NCBI GenBank assembly: GCA_036377075.1
Contig: DASUZB010000017.1
Coordinates: 1 to 11,739, forward strand
Source: DASUZB01 sp036377075
GTDB lineage: Bacteria > Actinomycetota > CALGFH01
DNA: 11,739 nucleotides
Reading direction: 5' to 3'
Below are positions 1 through 7,317 of this stretch, one piece after another (position 1 is the first letter of the stretch; every line of letters begins with the position of its first letter). A program made the position numbers and the translations under genes. The notes beneath the pieces are model-generated. The model was not told the origin of the DNA and did not search any database. It saw nothing but the letters and a program-made list of their open reading frames with translations.

Positions 1-1069
1 CGTGGCGCCAGGTCGCGGCGAGCAGCTCGTCGCCGAGCTGGCCGGCGCCGCGCTCCGCGAGGGTGGGGCCGCGGAGCCGGCGCTCGACCAGCAGGCCGGC
101 GCCGTTGCCGAACGAGCGGACCAGCAGGACCTGGGGAACGCTGACGCCGCCGGCGGCGGCGAGCAGCGCCATCGACGCCTCGTGCTCGGCCTTGTGCAGC
201 GGGGTGGCGAAGCTGGGCGGCCGCGCCCTGAGCTGGCCGGCGAGCCAGCGCCAGGCGCGGTAGACCAGGTCGGTGTCGCGCCACTCCCGCGGGACCACCT
301 TCACGAACAGGCCGGACCCGGCGTCGTCGTCGGTCACGTAGCAGAACGTGCCGCGCCGGTTGCTGCCGACCGGGTGGAGCTCGGCCGCCTCGAACCCGTG
401 GTCCTCCAGGACGCGGCGCAGCCTGGCGAGCGACGGCCGGGTCTCGGGCGCGCCGATGGCGAGGTGGACCAGCCCGCCGGCGGCCCAGCCGATCGCCGCG
501 CCGCCGAGCACGTCGAGCGGCAGGTGCGCGCCGACGTACATGCGGGAGAGGCAGACGGCGGCGGCGAGCGTCCAGGCGACCCGTCGGCCGCGGCGCCCGA
601 GGTAGGGGCTCGCGACGGTGGCCAGCGCGACCGCCACGGCCGAGTGCCCCGAGACGTAGCCGAGGCCGCGTGCCGGCTCCCCCAGGATGTGCACGTGGTC
701 GAGCAGGGTCTGCGGGCGGCCCCGTTGGACGAACTCCTTCACCAGCTTGGCGATCAGGTAGACGCTGCCGGCCGCCAGGACGGCGTCGAACGCCAGCCGC
801 CACTTCCGCAGGCCGAGAGCCACGGCGGCCACCACCGGGACGGCGCCGATGACGCCGAGCTGCATCACCAGCCACACCGCTTGGTTGGTCCAGCTCGGGA
901 GCCCCAGGTCGTTCACCACCCGGAAGGCGTCGGTCTCGCGCACGCCGACGTGGTCGGCGTGGACCGCGGCCGCGGTGGCCAGCAGGATCAGGGTGCCGAC
1001 GACGAGCCGCACGGCGTCGCCGGGGTGGCGGGCGTACCCCGGCCGGAGCCACTTCGTCGCCGCGCTCAT
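1..1069 (-). CDS. PAP2 phosphatase fused to a kinase-like domain, partial (3' end outside window)
   Basis: An open frame of 356 codons without a stop runs off the left edge. The N-terminal ~205 residues form a PAP2 (type 2 phosphatidic acid phosphatase) membrane domain with several hydrophobic helices. All three signature motifs are present: K111-X6-R118-P119, a VSGH motif with H142, and S175-R176-X5-H182-X3-D186. An active phosphatase acting on a lipid or polyprenyl phosphate at the membrane is therefore plausible. From about residue 211 a soluble kinase-like N-lobe begins: FVKVV with a candidate ATP-binding Lys257, a following helix with Glu295/Glu297, then a hinge-like hydrophobic stretch around 313-328. 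The frame is cut before the catalytic loop, so kinase activity cannot be judged. The start ATG overlaps the stop of the upstream flippase-like gene (ATGA) and has only a weak GGTGAAG ribosome site, which suggests translational coupling. The order PAP2 then kinase repeats that of the first gene of this operon, which suggests an old duplication. Confidence 0.85.
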   Translation of the reverse strand, partial: MSAATKWLRPGYARHPGDAVRLVVGTLILLATAAAVHADHVGVRETDAFRVVNDLGLPSWTNQAVWLVMQLGVIGAVPVVAAVALGLRKWRLAFDAVLAAGSVYLIAKLVKEFVQRGRPQTLLDHVHILGEPARGLGYVSGHSAVAVALATVASPYLGRRGRRVAWTLAAAVCLSRMYVGAHLPLDVLGGAAIGWAAGGLVHLAIGAPETRPSLARLRRVLEDHGFEAAELHPVGSNRRGTFCYVTDDDAGSGLFVKVVPREWRDTDLVYRAWRWLAGQLRARPPSFATPLHKAEHEASMALLAAAGGVSVPQVLLVRSFGNGAGLLVERRLRGPTLAERGAGQLGDELLAATWRH

Positions 1070-2145
1070 GACGGCTTCACCGGCGCCGGGCTCGGCGCGC
1101 CTTCCACCACCGCCACCACCGCCCGCCGGCGCCACCACAGGTAGGTGACGACGCCGACCAGGATCGGCAGGCCCCAGGTGAGCGCCCGGAAGACCAGCAC
1201 CGCCGCGGTCACCTCCGGTCGGTCGCCGCCGGCGGCGACCAGGCCGCCGATCAGCACGGCCTCGACCAGGCCGGCGGCGCCCGGGGTGATCGGGATCGCG
1301 GTGGCCAGGCGGGCGAAGGCGAACACCGCCAGGACCTCGGCCCAGTTGACCTCCTCGTTGCTGACGCCGACGTGGCGCAGGGTGACCAGCAGGACCAGGT
1401 AGAGCGAGAGGTGGCTGACCAGCGTCCACGCCGTGATCCCCAGCCAGCCGTGCTCGAGCAGGTCGACGGTGCGGTTGCGGAACTTGACCGTGGCGATCTC
1501 CCAGCCGTGGACGGGCGGCCGCCGCACCAGGCGGAGCAGCCGGGAGGCGGCGTTGCCGGCGAGCACCCCGACCCGCTTGGCCACCTCCTCGCTGCGCAGC
1601 ATCAGCGCGAACACCACGATCGCCGCCGCCAGGCCGCCGATGCCGGCGAGCGCCAGCGTCACCCGGCTGCCGCTCGCGTTGCCCTGCAGCGCCACCAGCG
1701 CCAGGGCGAGCACCGGCATGCCCAGCTTGGCGAAGGCGTTCCACATGCCGGAGACCAGCACCGCGGTGGTGGTCCGCGAGCGCGAGTAGCCGTACGAGCC
1801 CAGGATCGAGTAGGTCATGGCGATGCCGATCGCCGAGCCGGCGGGCACCGTGTTGGTGACCGCGGTGGTCGACTGGGTCATCACCATCGCCTTGCCGAAC
1901 GACAGGCCGGGCGTCACCGACATCCACACGAACGCGTAGGTGGCCAGGTTCCAGATCGCGAACAACGCCAGGGTGCTGAGTTCGAGCCAGGTCATGCTGG
2001 TGATCTCGGCCCACACCTCGCCCAGGTCGATGCCCTTGAGCAGGAACCAGAAGATCGCCACCACCAGCACCAGCGACACCACGACCCGGATCACCATGCG
2101 TCCAGGCCGTGACCGCCCCGCCGTTGCCGCCGCTTGCTCACTCAT
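1066..2145 (-). CDS. UPF0104 / lysyl-phosphatidylglycerol flippase-like membrane protein
   Basis: A 359-residue polytopic membrane protein of the LPG_synthase_TM type (UPF0104), the transmembrane half of MprF without its aminoacyl-transfer domain. Relatives move or handle lipids or polyprenyl-linked sugars; the substrate here is unknown. About eight hydrophobic helices can be drawn, the first near residues 18-36 and the last near 322-338. The conserved family motif near the C-terminus is seen as IPITPGAAGLVE (residues 284-295). I chose ATG at 2145 because GAAGGAG lies at the right distance (GGAG plus 8 bases). The GTG at 2154 overlaps that ribosome site and is not credible. It follows the 739-residue gene after 48 bases and overlaps the PAP2-kinase gene by ATGA, so all three are probably one transcript. 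The fold is clear; the transported lipid is inference. Confidence 0.85.
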   Translation of the reverse strand: MSEQAAATAGRSRPGRMVIRVVVSLVLVVAIFWFLLKGIDLGEVWAEITSMTWLELSTLALFAIWNLATYAFVWMSVTPGLSFGKAMVMTQSTTAVTNTVPAGSAIGIAMTYSILGSYGYSRSRTTTAVLVSGMWNAFAKLGMPVLALALVALQGNASGSRVTLALAGIGGLAAAIVVFALMLRSEEVAKRVGVLAGNAASRLLRLVRRPPVHGWEIATVKFRNRTVDLLEHGWLGITAWTLVSHLSLYLVLLVTLRHVGVSNEEVNWAEVLAVFAFARLATAIPITPGAAGLVEAVLIGGLVAAGGDRPEVTAAVLVFRALTWGLPILVGVVTYLWWRRRAVVAVVEGAPSPAPVKPS

Positions 2146-2166
2146 CGTGCCCACTCCTTCGGGCGT

Positions 2167-2185
2167 CGGCGCGGATCCCGCGCCG
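2167..2185 (-). other. Intercistronic inverted repeat (8-bp stem, 3-base loop)
   Basis: CGGCGCGG-ATC-CCGCGCCG is a perfect inverted repeat in the 48-base gap between the 739-residue gene and the flippase-like gene. No T-run follows, so a simple intrinsic terminator is not supported. It could adjust stability or relative expression of the downstream genes. In such GC-rich DNA a chance hairpin is quite possible. Confidence 0.4.
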
Positions 2186-2193
2186 CGGCCGGC

Positions 2194-4413
2194 TCATGAC
2201 GACGGTTGCGGGTCGAGGTGGAGGCGCCCGTCCGAGCGCTGCTGGAGCGTCCGCGCGAGCTCCTGGCGGCTGGTGAAGCCGAGCAGCACCTGGGCCTCGA
2301 CGGCGAACTGCCCGGTCGGGTCGCTGGCCGAGCGCAGCCGGTAGGTCACGCAGCCGCCCGGGAAGCGGTCGAACCAGGTGGCCGCGTACCCGCCGGCGCC
2401 GAGCTGGTCCACGCGCTCGTAGCGGCGCACCTCCGGAAGCTGGGGCGGGGTCTCCACCGCCGTGCCGGGGTCGCAGGCGGCGGTCAGCCACAGCACCACC
2501 GCGGCGTCGCCGGCCCGGTCGTGGTTGAGGACGACCTGGGTGCGCCCGTTGTTCGCGGCCACCTCGGCGACCGTCCAGCCGGGCAGCGGGGAGCGCACGC
2601 ATGGCAGCTGGGTCGCCGACGGCACCGACTGGGCCATGAGGAGCAGCGGCTCGACCTGGCCGCCGCAGTCGAGATGGTCGATGTCGAGCGGCGTCCCGAC
2701 GGCCACCTTGTTGTTGAAGATCGAGTTGCTGGTCATCGCGACGACGAGCCCCAGCACCAGGGCCACGAGCGCCAGCAGCGCGACGCGGCGGAGGCTCCAG
2801 CGCTGGATGGAGATCGGCCGGGGCGGTGCCGGCAGCAGGCGGCAGAACTCGTCGTGCAGGTTGCGGCCCTGGGCGCGGATCATGCGGCGCAGCTGGGACG
2901 GCAGCGCCAGCCCCCGGGCGGCGGCGAACGCCTCGGTGATCTCCTCCGCGCTGAACTGCCGCAGCGCCCGCTGGTAGACGCGCTCGGCGTCGCTGCGCAG
3001 CGCCAGGCAGAGCATCATGTTGGCGAGGTCGACCGCCTGCCGCCAGGGGCTCGGCCGGGTCTCGACGAAGGCGACGTCGATCAGCAGGACGCGGCCGTCG
3101 CGGACCAGCAGGTTGGCCGGCTTGACGTCACGGTGGGCCAGGCCGGCGTGCCACCGCTTGCGGACGATCCCGAGGCCGTCGTCGATGATGGCGTCGTCGA
3201 CCTCCGCCTCACCGACCTCGACCGCGCCGGCGAAGAACTCGGTGACCAGCATGTACTCCCAGTCAGGGGTGAGCTCCACGAACCCGAACGGGTGCGGGCT
3301 CGGCAGGCCGGCGTCGTGGCACAGCCGCAGCGCGTAGTCCTCCTGCTGCACCAGCCGCCTGACGGTGTTGAACGGCTTCTCGTCCTCCAGCCGCCCGTAC
3401 AGCAGCTCGCGGCCGAGCTTGTACCAGCGGTCGGCGCGCATGTGGCTGCGCGCGTACAGCTTGGCGAACAGCTGCTTGGGCTCCTCGCCGTCGGCGCCCT
3501 CCACGGTGATCAGCAGCGGCGTGGACCCGGCCGAGCCCGCCAGGCCGAAGGGCCTCACCGACTGGACCACCAGCCCGAGCTGCTCGGTCAGCGCCCGCCG
3601 GATGGCGGCCCCGCGCGCGCCGGTGACGTCGAGGTGGGCGCTGCGGCCGCGCCGGTACGCGACCGGGAACAGCTCGTTCGGGGTGAACAGGCGGAAGGCG
3701 AGCAGCGGGAGCGTGACCCCGAGCACGATCCCGACGAGCACGTCGGTCGGGGCGTCGGCGCCCAGGGCGACCCGGCCGACGCCCAGCAGGGTGACCAGCA
3801 CGGCCGCGATCCCCTTGCCGGTGTTGCGCCAGCGACCGACCGGGACCATCGTGTACAGGATCGCGACCAGGGTCGCCGTGAAGTAGGCCACCTGGATCGA
3901 CGGCAGCGCCCAGCCACCCCAGGCCGCCAGGATCTCCACCCCGAACGGCCGCGGCCGGTGGGCCAGCCTGCCCACCAGCTCGACGGACCCGCTGAACACG
4001 CTGGTGAGGATCACGTAGACGATCAGGTGCCGCCAGCGGCGCAGCACCAGCAGCGCCAGCACCAGGCCCCACGCCAGCCCGTTGATGACCCACCAGGAGC
4101 CGATCGCGGCGAGCAGGCGCTCGGCGCCGACCAGGCCGGGGGCGTGGAGCCCGCGCAGCCATCCGACGACGGCGTCGTCGGCGACCGTCACCGCGACGGC
4201 GGGACCGCGCAGCCCGCGGGCGAACACCACCCCCGAGAGCACCACCACCACGATCACGGCGGCGAGCCAGCGGACCCCGCTGGTCTGGAGCTTTCGCGGC
4301 AGGGGCGGCGGCTCGCCCGACGGCCGCCGGCGGCGCTCGGCGCGCCGCACGGGGGGGACGTGGGTCGGGGCGAGCTGCTGGGCGAGCGTGGACTGGTCCG
4401 CGGGAACGTCCAT
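2194..4413 (-). CDS. Degenerate PAP2 domain + kinase-like domain + outer four-cysteine domain
   Basis: A 739-residue multidomain membrane protein. The start is ATG 4413, preceded by GGAGGTGA; in-frame codons further upstream lack a ribosome site and look non-coding. Residues 1-42 are basic and proline-rich (cytoplasmic). A membrane helix lies near 47-66. Residues ~80-243 resemble a PAP2 membrane domain whose catalytic residues are altered: the first motif keeps only R153-P-R-P, PSGH has become P171-S-I-Q, and the third motif reads G-R-X5-D220-X3-D224 with no histidine. Phosphatase activity is unlikely. Residues ~285-530 are kinase-like, with candidate Lys318, the catalytic loop HRDVKPAN (H427, D429, K431, N434) and a DFG-equivalent Asp446 (DVA), so phosphotransfer is plausible. 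A helix at ~543-560 leads to a ~175-residue outer domain with Cys583, 605, 647 and 688, perhaps two disulfides. First gene of the membrane operon. Target unknown; protein, lipid or sugar kinase are all possible. Confidence 0.85.
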   Translation of the reverse strand: MDVPADQSTLAQQLAPTHVPPVRRAERRRRPSGEPPPLPRKLQTSGVRWLAAVIVVVVLSGVVFARGLRGPAVAVTVADDAVVGWLRGLHAPGLVGAERLLAAIGSWWVINGLAWGLVLALLVLRRWRHLIVYVILTSVFSGSVELVGRLAHRPRPFGVEILAAWGGWALPSIQVAYFTATLVAILYTMVPVGRWRNTGKGIAAVLVTLLGVGRVALGADAPTDVLVGIVLGVTLPLLAFRLFTPNELFPVAYRRGRSAHLDVTGARGAAIRRALTEQLGLVVQSVRPFGLAGSAGSTPLLITVEGADGEEPKQLFAKLYARSHMRADRWYKLGRELLYGRLEDEKPFNTVRRLVQQEDYALRLCHDAGLPSPHPFGFVELTPDWEYMLVTEFFAGAVEVGEAEVDDAIIDDGLGIVRKRWHAGLAHRDVKPANLLVRDGRVLLIDVAFVETRPSPWRQAVDLANMMLCLALRSDAERVYQRALRQFSAEEITEAFAAARGLALPSQLRRMIRAQGRNLHDEFCRLLPAPPRPISIQRWSLRRVALLALVALVLGLVVAMTSNSIFNNKVAVGTPLDIDHLDCGGQVEPLLLMAQSVPSATQLPCVRSPLPGWTVAEVAANNGRTQVVLNHDRAGDAAVVLWLTAACDPGTAVETPPQLPEVRRYERVDQLGAGGYAATWFDRFPGGCVTYRLRSASDPTGQFAVEAQVLLGFTSRQELARTLQQRSDGRLHLDPQPSS

Positions 4414-4882
4414 GGTCACCTCCCCACGGGGGGCGACCAGCCACGGACGGTCACGCGGCCATGCCAGCGGGGCGCGCGACGTACGCGGGCCGTCGTCGTC
4501 GCGGCCCGCCGCGTGCCGGCGGCCGTCAACCCCCCATCGGCCCTGGCGACCCTGTACCGCCACGGCGCGGTGCACGGTCGATGGCCCAGCTTACGGATTC
4601 CGACCCGTCAGCAGAAGCCCCAGTTGTCAGCATGCGACCGGGAATCGGCGCAAACGACGCGATCGTCACGCGGTAGGCGCGCGTCGAGGGCACGCACGGT
4701 GGTGGCGCGGCCGTCGTCCGCGTCCAGGGGTTTCCGCCGGAGCGGATCGACGGCATGATGCGGCTGCAGGTGAGTGTGACGGCCCGTAACGCCGGTTGCC
4801 AGGGCGGCGGGCGCGCCGGGGCGCGCCGCCGTGGTCGCCGCCGTGCCGCGCCGCCGCCGTCCCGCCGTCCCTGGAGGCGCTG
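4414..4882. promoter_or_regulatory. Gene-free divergent region between the membrane operon and the dehydrogenase operon
   Basis: About 470 bases without a convincing gene. The stretch around 4588-4680 is less GC-rich than its surroundings, as expected of a promoter region. On the minus strand TAAGCT (4593-4588) fits the TANNNT -10 pattern, about 175 bases before the 739-residue gene, but I see no -35 partner. On the plus strand GGGAAT at 4640-4645 is followed by GTC at 4665, a poor match to a SigH/SigR-type promoter. At 4805-4831 an inverted repeat (two GGCGCGCC copies around GG, extended by CGGC/GCCG past one bulged G) lies about 50 bases before the dehydrogenase start. A ribosome site GGAGG (4873-4877) precedes ATG 4883. 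None of the promoter calls is firm. Confidence 0.35.
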
Positions 4883-6067
4883 ATGGACTTCCGCGACACC
4901 CCCGACGAGGCCGCCTTCCGCGCCGAGCTGCGCGCCTGGCTGCGCGACAACCGGCCGCCCGAGTGGCAGCCCGACAGCGACCCGCGGCGGCAGCGCTGGG
5001 GGGTGGAGCAGGCCAAGGCGTGGAGCCGGCGCCTCTGGGAGGCCGGCTACATGGGGCTGACGTGGCCCAAGGAGCACGGCGGCCAGGCGGCGCCCTACAG
5101 CCACCAGGCCATCCTGCTGGAGGAGATCGCCAGGGCGGAGGCGCCCGAGCACGTCGGGGTGATCGGGCTGGCGATGGCCGGACCCACCCTGATCGCCCAC
5201 GGCACCGAGGCGCAGAAGGCCGCCCACCTGGAGAAGATCCTCTCCGCCGAGGAGGTGTTCTGCCAGGGCTTCTCCGAGCCGGGCGCCGGCTCCGACCTGG
5301 CCTCGCTGCGGACCAGGGCGGTGCGCGAGGGCGACGAGTTCGTGCTCGACGGCCAGAAGGTGTGGTCCTCGTTCGCCCACATCGCCGACTGGTGCATCCT
5401 GCTGGCCCGCACCAACCCCGACGTGCCCAAGCACAGGGGGCTCACCTACTTCCTGGTCGACATGCACGCCCCCGGCGTCGAGGTGCGCCCCCTGCGCCAG
5501 CTCACCGGCGAGGCGGAGTTCAACGAGATCTTCCTCACCGGCGTGCGCGTCCCGGCCGACCAGGTGGTCGGCGAGGTCGACGGCGGCTGGGGAGTGGCCA
5601 TGACCACCCTGCTGCACGAGCGCGGCACGCTCGGCTTCGCGCTCACCGTGCGGATGGAGGTCGCCCTGCGCAAGCTCGTCCAGGTCGCCCGCGGCGAGGA
5701 CGCCGCCGGCCGCCGGCCGGCGGACGACCCGCTGGTGCGCGAGCGCATCGCCCGCCTCTGGGTCGACCTGCAGGGCCTGCGCTACACCAACTACCGCGCC
5801 CTCACCAGCCTGGTGCGGACCGGCATCCCCGGCCCCGAGGGGTCGGTGGCCAAGCTGCACTGGTCGGAGTCGAACCAGCGGCTCACCAAGCTGGCGCTCG
5901 AGCTGCTCGGGCCGGCGGCCCAGCTGGACGGGTCCGACAGCGCCTGGGGCGGCTACTGGCAGTACCAGCAGCTCCGCAGCCGGGGCAACACGATCGAGGC
6001 CGGCACCTCCGAGGTGCTGCGCAACATCATCGCCGAGCGCGTCCTCGGCCTGCCCCGCAGCAGGTGA
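4883..6067 (+). CDS. Acyl-CoA dehydrogenase, catalytic (alpha) subunit, FadE26-like
   Basis: A 394-residue FAD-dependent acyl-CoA dehydrogenase that introduces the alpha,beta double bond in an acyl-CoA. The helical N-domain covers ~1-120, the beta domain with QGFSEPGAGSDLAS (128-141) and GQKVWSS follows, and the C-terminal helical domain ends in the family motif IEAGTSEVLRN. The usual medium-chain catalytic Glu position in the Y-E-G-T motif is Ala here (E-A-G-T). The likely base is instead Glu246 in LLHERG, the position used by isovaleryl-CoA dehydrogenase and, in my recollection, by the mycobacterial ChsE4 (FadE26) subunit. ATG 4883 has GGAGG five bases upstream. The open frame extends to 4796, but that part is low-complexity Arg/Ala/Pro and should be excluded. 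The next gene is a smaller dehydrogenase 70 bases downstream, as in heteromeric steroid side-chain dehydrogenases. Sterol, branched or ordinary acyl-CoA substrates cannot be told apart. Confidence 0.9.
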   Translation: MDFRDTPDEAAFRAELRAWLRDNRPPEWQPDSDPRRQRWGVEQAKAWSRRLWEAGYMGLTWPKEHGGQAAPYSHQAILLEEIARAEAPEHVGVIGLAMAGPTLIAHGTEAQKAAHLEKILSAEEVFCQGFSEPGAGSDLASLRTRAVREGDEFVLDGQKVWSSFAHIADWCILLARTNPDVPKHRGLTYFLVDMHAPGVEVRPLRQLTGEAEFNEIFLTGVRVPADQVVGEVDGGWGVAMTTLLHERGTLGFALTVRMEVALRKLVQVARGEDAAGRRPADDPLVRERIARLWVDLQGLRYTNYRALTSLVRTGIPGPEGSVAKLHWSESNQRLTKLALELLGPAAQLDGSDSAWGGYWQYQQLRSRGNTIEAGTSEVLRNIIAERVLGLPRSR

Positions 6068-6072
6068 TTCAT

Positions 6073-6096
6073 GTGGGGGGAGCCCGCTCCCCCCAC
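6073..6096 (+). other. Perfect 11-bp inverted repeat between the two dehydrogenase genes
   Basis: GTGGGGGGAGC (6073-6083) and GCTCCCCCCAC (6086-6096) are exact reverse complements separated by CC. As RNA it would fold as a stem of about 10 pairs with a four-base loop. It starts five bases after the stop of the alpha subunit and ends 29 bases before the GGGAGG ribosome site of the beta subunit. There is no T-run. It may act as a partial terminator or as an mRNA 3'-end stabiliser that sets the alpha to beta ratio. Confidence 0.6.
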
Positions 6097-6137
6097 GGCC
6101 CCCCAGAACCTTCGAGCCGAGAGTCGGGAGGACACCC

Positions 6138-7250
6138 ATGGACTTCGCCTTCTCCGAGGAGCAGGAGCTGCTGCGCCGCTCCGTCCGCGACCTGCTCGCC
6201 GGGAGCTGGCCCCTCGACCGGGTGGCCGAGCTGGCCGACGGCGAGGCCGGCTGGGACCCGGCCTCCCTGCCGCGCCTGGCCGAGCTCGGCTGCCTCGCGC
6301 TGTCGCTGCCCGCCGAGCGCGGCGGGGTCGGCGGCGACCTGGTCGACGAGGCGGTGGTGTTCGAGGAGGCCGGCCGTGCCCTGTACCCAGGGCCGCTGTT
6401 CGCCACGGTGGCGCTGGCCCAGCCGGCCATGGCGGCCGCCGCCGACCCGGCGCCGCTCGAAGCGGCCGTGACCGGCGAGCGGCCGGCGACCCTCGCGGTC
6501 GCGGAGCCGGACGGCCCCCGCACCATCGCCGAGGCAGGCGCGAGCGCCTGCGCCGCCAAGCGGGACGGGGACGCGTGGACCCTGACCGGCGCCAAGGCGC
6601 TGGTGCCCGACGCCGTCGCCGCCGCCGACGCGGTGGTCGCCGCGCAGGAGGACGGGCGGCTGGCGCTGTTCCTGGTCGACCTCGCCGCCCACCCGGAGGT
6701 GGTGGCGGCCCGCTCGACCATGGACGCCACCCGCCGGCTCGGCGACCTGAAGCTGGACGCCACCCCCGCCACCCCGCTGGTCGGCCCGGACCAGGCGGCG
6801 GGCGTGCTCGACGCCACCCGGCTGCGCGCCCTGGCGCTGCTGGCCTGCGAGGCGGTCGGGGTGGCCGACCGCGCCATCGCCTTCGCCGTCGAGTACGCCG
6901 GCCAGCGCCAGCAGTTCGACCGCTTCATCGGCTCCTACCAGGCCGTCTCCCACCGGCTGGTGGACGCGTGGGCGGCCGTCGAGCTGGCCCGCTCGCTCGC
7001 CTACTGGGCGGCCTGGTGCGTCGCCAACGGCGACGAGCAGGCCGCGCGGGCCTGCGCGGCCGCCAAGGCCGCGGCGGGCGAGGCCGCCGTCGGCGCCGGC
7101 GAGGCCGCCATCCAGGCCATGGGCGGCATCGGCTTCACCTGGGACCACCCGCTGCACCGTCTCTACAAGCGCGCCCAGTGGATCGAGGCGTTCGAGGGCG
7201 CCGGCGCCGCCCACCGCCGCGAGCTCGCCGCAACGCTGCTGGACGGGTAG
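6138..7250 (+). CDS. Acyl-CoA dehydrogenase-like (beta) subunit, FadE27-like
   Basis: A 370-residue acyl-CoA dehydrogenase homologue, shorter and more divergent than its neighbour. The N-terminus MDFAFSEEQELL, the family stretch QRQQFDRFIGSYQAVSHRLVD and the C-terminal QAMGGIGFTWDHPLHRLYKRA identify it. Where the alpha subunit carries its probable catalytic Glu (HERG), this protein reads LDATRLRALAL, with no glutamate, and its C-terminus lacks the E-G-T motif. It is therefore probably a non-catalytic partner that completes the FAD site, as in alpha2beta2 dehydrogenases of the FadE26-FadE27 type. GGGAGG (6126-6131) precedes ATG 6138 by six bases. The gene lies 70 bases after the alpha subunit and 67 before dodecin, all on the plus strand, so a shared transcript is likely. 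The heterotetramer is inference from family knowledge. Confidence 0.87.
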   Translation: MDFAFSEEQELLRRSVRDLLAGSWPLDRVAELADGEAGWDPASLPRLAELGCLALSLPAERGGVGGDLVDEAVVFEEAGRALYPGPLFATVALAQPAMAAAADPAPLEAAVTGERPATLAVAEPDGPRTIAEAGASACAAKRDGDAWTLTGAKALVPDAVAAADAVVAAQEDGRLALFLVDLAAHPEVVAARSTMDATRRLGDLKLDATPATPLVGPDQAAGVLDATRLRALALLACEAVGVADRAIAFAVEYAGQRQQFDRFIGSYQAVSHRLVDAWAAVELARSLAYWAAWCVANGDEQAARACAAAKAAAGEAAVGAGEAAIQAMGGIGFTWDHPLHRLYKRAQWIEAFEGAGAAHRRELAATLLDG

Positions 7251-7317
7251 ACAGGGGGGCCGCCAGCCACGAAGATCCGGCAGCGGTGGGGCGTACCCGA
7301 GCGAAAGGAGCTGCCCG

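Noticed and set aside
2146..2154. GTG start for the flippase-like gene three codons upstream.
   Set aside because: The GTG overlaps the GAAGGAG ribosome site, which is correctly spaced for ATG 2145.
4414..4575. N-terminal extension of the 739-residue protein by 54 codons.
   Set aside because: There is no ribosome site at 4575, the residues have no family-like character, and GGAGGTGA is ideally placed before ATG 4413.
4640..4667. A SigH/SigR-like promoter (GGGAAT followed by GTC) before the dehydrogenase operon.
   Set aside because: The downstream element is not GTT and the spacing is 19 bases, so the match is too loose to list as a promoter of its own.
4461..4676. A 71-codon plus-strand ORF in the divergent region.
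   Set aside because: It has no recognisable domain, an N-terminal half of Arg/Gly/Pro repeats and no ribosome site. Part of it lies in the less GC-rich promoter-like stretch.
2206..4758. An 850-codon open frame on the plus strand opposite the 739-residue gene.
   Set aside because: Its product is a low-complexity Arg/Ala/Gly/Pro/His/Gln sequence without domains, and the minus strand here encodes recognisable PAP2 and kinase motifs. It is an antisense shadow caused by high GC.
4796..4882. N-terminal extension of the first dehydrogenase by 29 codons.
   Set aside because: The added residues are Arg/Ala/Pro-rich and not part of the family. GGAGG stands correctly before ATG 4883, where the family N-terminus begins.
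4526..6928. An 800-codon open frame on the minus strand across the intergenic region and both dehydrogenase genes.
   Set aside because: It is antisense to two clear acyl-CoA dehydrogenases and has low-complexity composition with no motif or ribosome site.
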